Shown: positions 62,917 to 64,000 of the stretch, in pieces | Layout of the letters: the number at the start of each line of letters is the position of its first letter | How positions within the stretch are numbered: the stretch's first letter is position 1 | Source: Siphonodentalium dalli | Taxonomy: Eukaryota; Mollusca; Scaphopoda; Gadilida; Siphonodentaliidae | Assembly (NCBI GenBank): GCA_032622095.1 | Contig: CP136067.1 | Span: 96,710,707-96,774,706, forward strand | DNA length: 64,000 nt | Direction of reading: 5' to 3' | The notes under the pieces: model-generated | Told to the model about the DNA's origin: nothing | What the model saw: only the letters and a program-made list of their open reading frames with translations | The model's database searches: none | Program-made: the position numbers and the translations under genes

Positions 62917-63020
62917 TTTCACAGCTTGTTTCTCGAATGATACTGAAAATTGAACACGCCGCGAAACTACCACGTGTGAATCACGTGTAAAACGCGTCTC
63001 GGAAGTGACGTAGGTTTCGA
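62917..63020 (-). promoter_or_regulatory. Likely ATIC promoter: two E-boxes and an ETS/CRE composite
   Basis: CACGTG occurs at 62971-62976 and again at 62982-62987, about 55-70 bp upstream of the ATG. CGGAAGTGACGT at 63000-63011 resembles the ETS/CRE composite of housekeeping promoters. No TATA box was seen. The stretch is richer in G+C and CpG than the introns. CACGTG boxes are bound by MYC/USF-type factors, and MYC control of purine genes is established in vertebrates. Applying that here is inference. Confidence 0.55.
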
Positions 63021-64000
63021 AATATGTACGCAACGACAGTCTTTCATCAATGGTGACTGTCCACCTGTTAGTCGATACGATATGAGTGTGCTGCAGAGTC
63101 GTTATTTCGTGTGAATCCGGATTCAGAATCTGGATTCAGATTACAGATTAGTCGCCGTACGACGTGGTTCGGTAAGCGAACAGACCGGAATCAGTAAACG
63201 AACAGACCGTAATCGTAATCTCGTGGTAATTCAGATTCCGATTCCGATTACGGACTCAAATGTTCGTAATGTAAACAAACCGAGATTTCATCACCTCGGA
63301 GTTTAAAAACACAATAAAACTTAAGAATCCGTCTCTTGTGTGCAAATTATTGCAGAATATAAACGATCTATATCAAAGAATTTTAAATGCGGAGACAAAT
63401 TTGTTTTATCGAGTGTAAACTGGGAGAATATTACTGACATTAGCCAAATAATAACGGTATTGATAGTAACGCTGGGGGAGCACTTCGGTTGTAGGCGAAG
63501 CAAATCAATGTCGATTTCATTGTCATTTTCATATGTCCATTTCATAATTCCATCCATAAAATACCACCGAACGCATGTAGATTTCAAATTCGGCGGATAC
63601 GTCACAATTTACCTAATTCATGTGAACCTGCATGGATATGTCTTCTGCTTTGTTCGTTATTATAATGTTTCTTCTTATTCAAGAAATAGTAGGATTATAT
63701 TATATCGATGGATTATCAGATACACGCATGTACTATCTAGTCTTATGGCAATTTCATGTTTAAAATGTTTTGTTTCGTTAAATGCAGTCGTTTTGCACAA
63801 TAGTCTCTGTATAGTGCACACACACACAGGCATTTTTTGGCCACCGTGCTGTACATTAGTTGGAAAATAAAGCTTTGCTCATGAAGCTAATGTTGTGGTC
63901 TTGTGGTCGCAGGTGAACTGCATCTCCCAATCGCACACTAAGATTGGAAAATTACCAACTTTTACTGGTTGAAAAAAATCAAACAATGAGAACTATTCCA
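63021..64000. other. Upstream flank of ATIC, nothing firmly supported
   Basis: It contains overlapping open frames on both strands (176 codons on plus, 94 on minus) of low complexity and no recognised domain. Near 63110-63260 there are repeated short blocks of 'gattccgat' and 'cagaccg(t/g)aat' type. No gene can be supported. Confidence 0.4.

Larger units (their letters stand above)
60010..62555. mobile_element. 2.5-kb element with ~45-bp TIRs and 7-bp TSD, class unknown
   Basis: Ends CACAGTTACTGGACATAAAG and complement continue inverted for about 40 bp ('tcccaaaaataaggttttaat'). ATGATAT flanks both sides (60003-60009 and 62556-62562). It contains tandem units at 60780-61200 and a 60-bp perfect palindrome next to the right TIR. 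No transposase frame was recognised. Confidence 0.85.

Noticed and set aside
1222-62916. ATIC as a processed pseudogene
   Set aside because: All 18 introns are present with matching phases and nearly all splice sites are canonical, so it is not a retrocopy. The lesions point to a damaged genomic copy or assembly errors.
63340-63870. 176-codon plus-strand open frame near the right edge
   Set aside because: Low-complexity composition, no recognisable motif, and an equally long frame on the other strand. No start or splice context supports it.

Overview
This is eukaryotic, AT-rich, repeat-dense DNA from an invertebrate animal, most likely a marine mollusc and perhaps a bivalve. That placement rests on the repeat style ('ggccataactct' motifs, 'gtgacc(a/t)tg(a/g)cctttg' motifs, 160-bp 'aatccaagatggc' satellites, an L1/Tx1-type LINE) recalled from such genomes. 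It was not checked by any search.

One host gene fills the window. The minus strand carries ATIC (bifunctional purine biosynthesis protein PURH: AICAR formyltransferase plus IMP cyclohydrolase) from its ATG at 62916 to its stop at 1222. It has 19 coding exons, all placed here by translation, splice sites and matching intron phase. The reconstructed length is about 595 residues (human 592). A GC-richer promoter-like stretch with two CACGTG E-boxes and an ETS/CRE-like composite lies just upstream of the ATG. Three exons are damaged as written: exon 6 (-1 frameshift), exon 8 (16-bp deletion that removes the splice donor) and exon 14 (+1 in a T run). The other exons are clean, so this is either a defective allele or copy, or a set of assembly errors.

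The introns are a layered record of mobile elements. Intron 16 holds a LINE of about 4.7 kb with a perfect 15-bp target duplication and a single internal stop in its long ORF. Intron 3 holds a hAT-like element (43.86-48.45 kb) split by a second element made of about 20 satellite monomers in an A-A-B higher-order pattern. Elsewhere there are piggyBac-like TTAA hairpins, hAT-like elements with 8-bp target duplications, Harbinger-like TAA/TTA elements, a Tc1-like TA element, a pogo-type transposase tail, a tRNA-like SINE head and an unclassified 2.5-kb TIR element with a 60-bp perfect palindrome.

The most unusual pattern is in the gene itself. At least eight of its 19 exons (2, 3, 7, 8, 9, 10, 11 and 19) have an adjacent tandem array built from the exon edge, usually with its splice site and a bit of intron. 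Units are about 40 to 150 bp. In exon 8 this process appears to have destroyed the donor. In exon 7 the duplicate preserves the empty target site of a later TTAA-element insertion. No retrovirus-like or LTR element was recognised.
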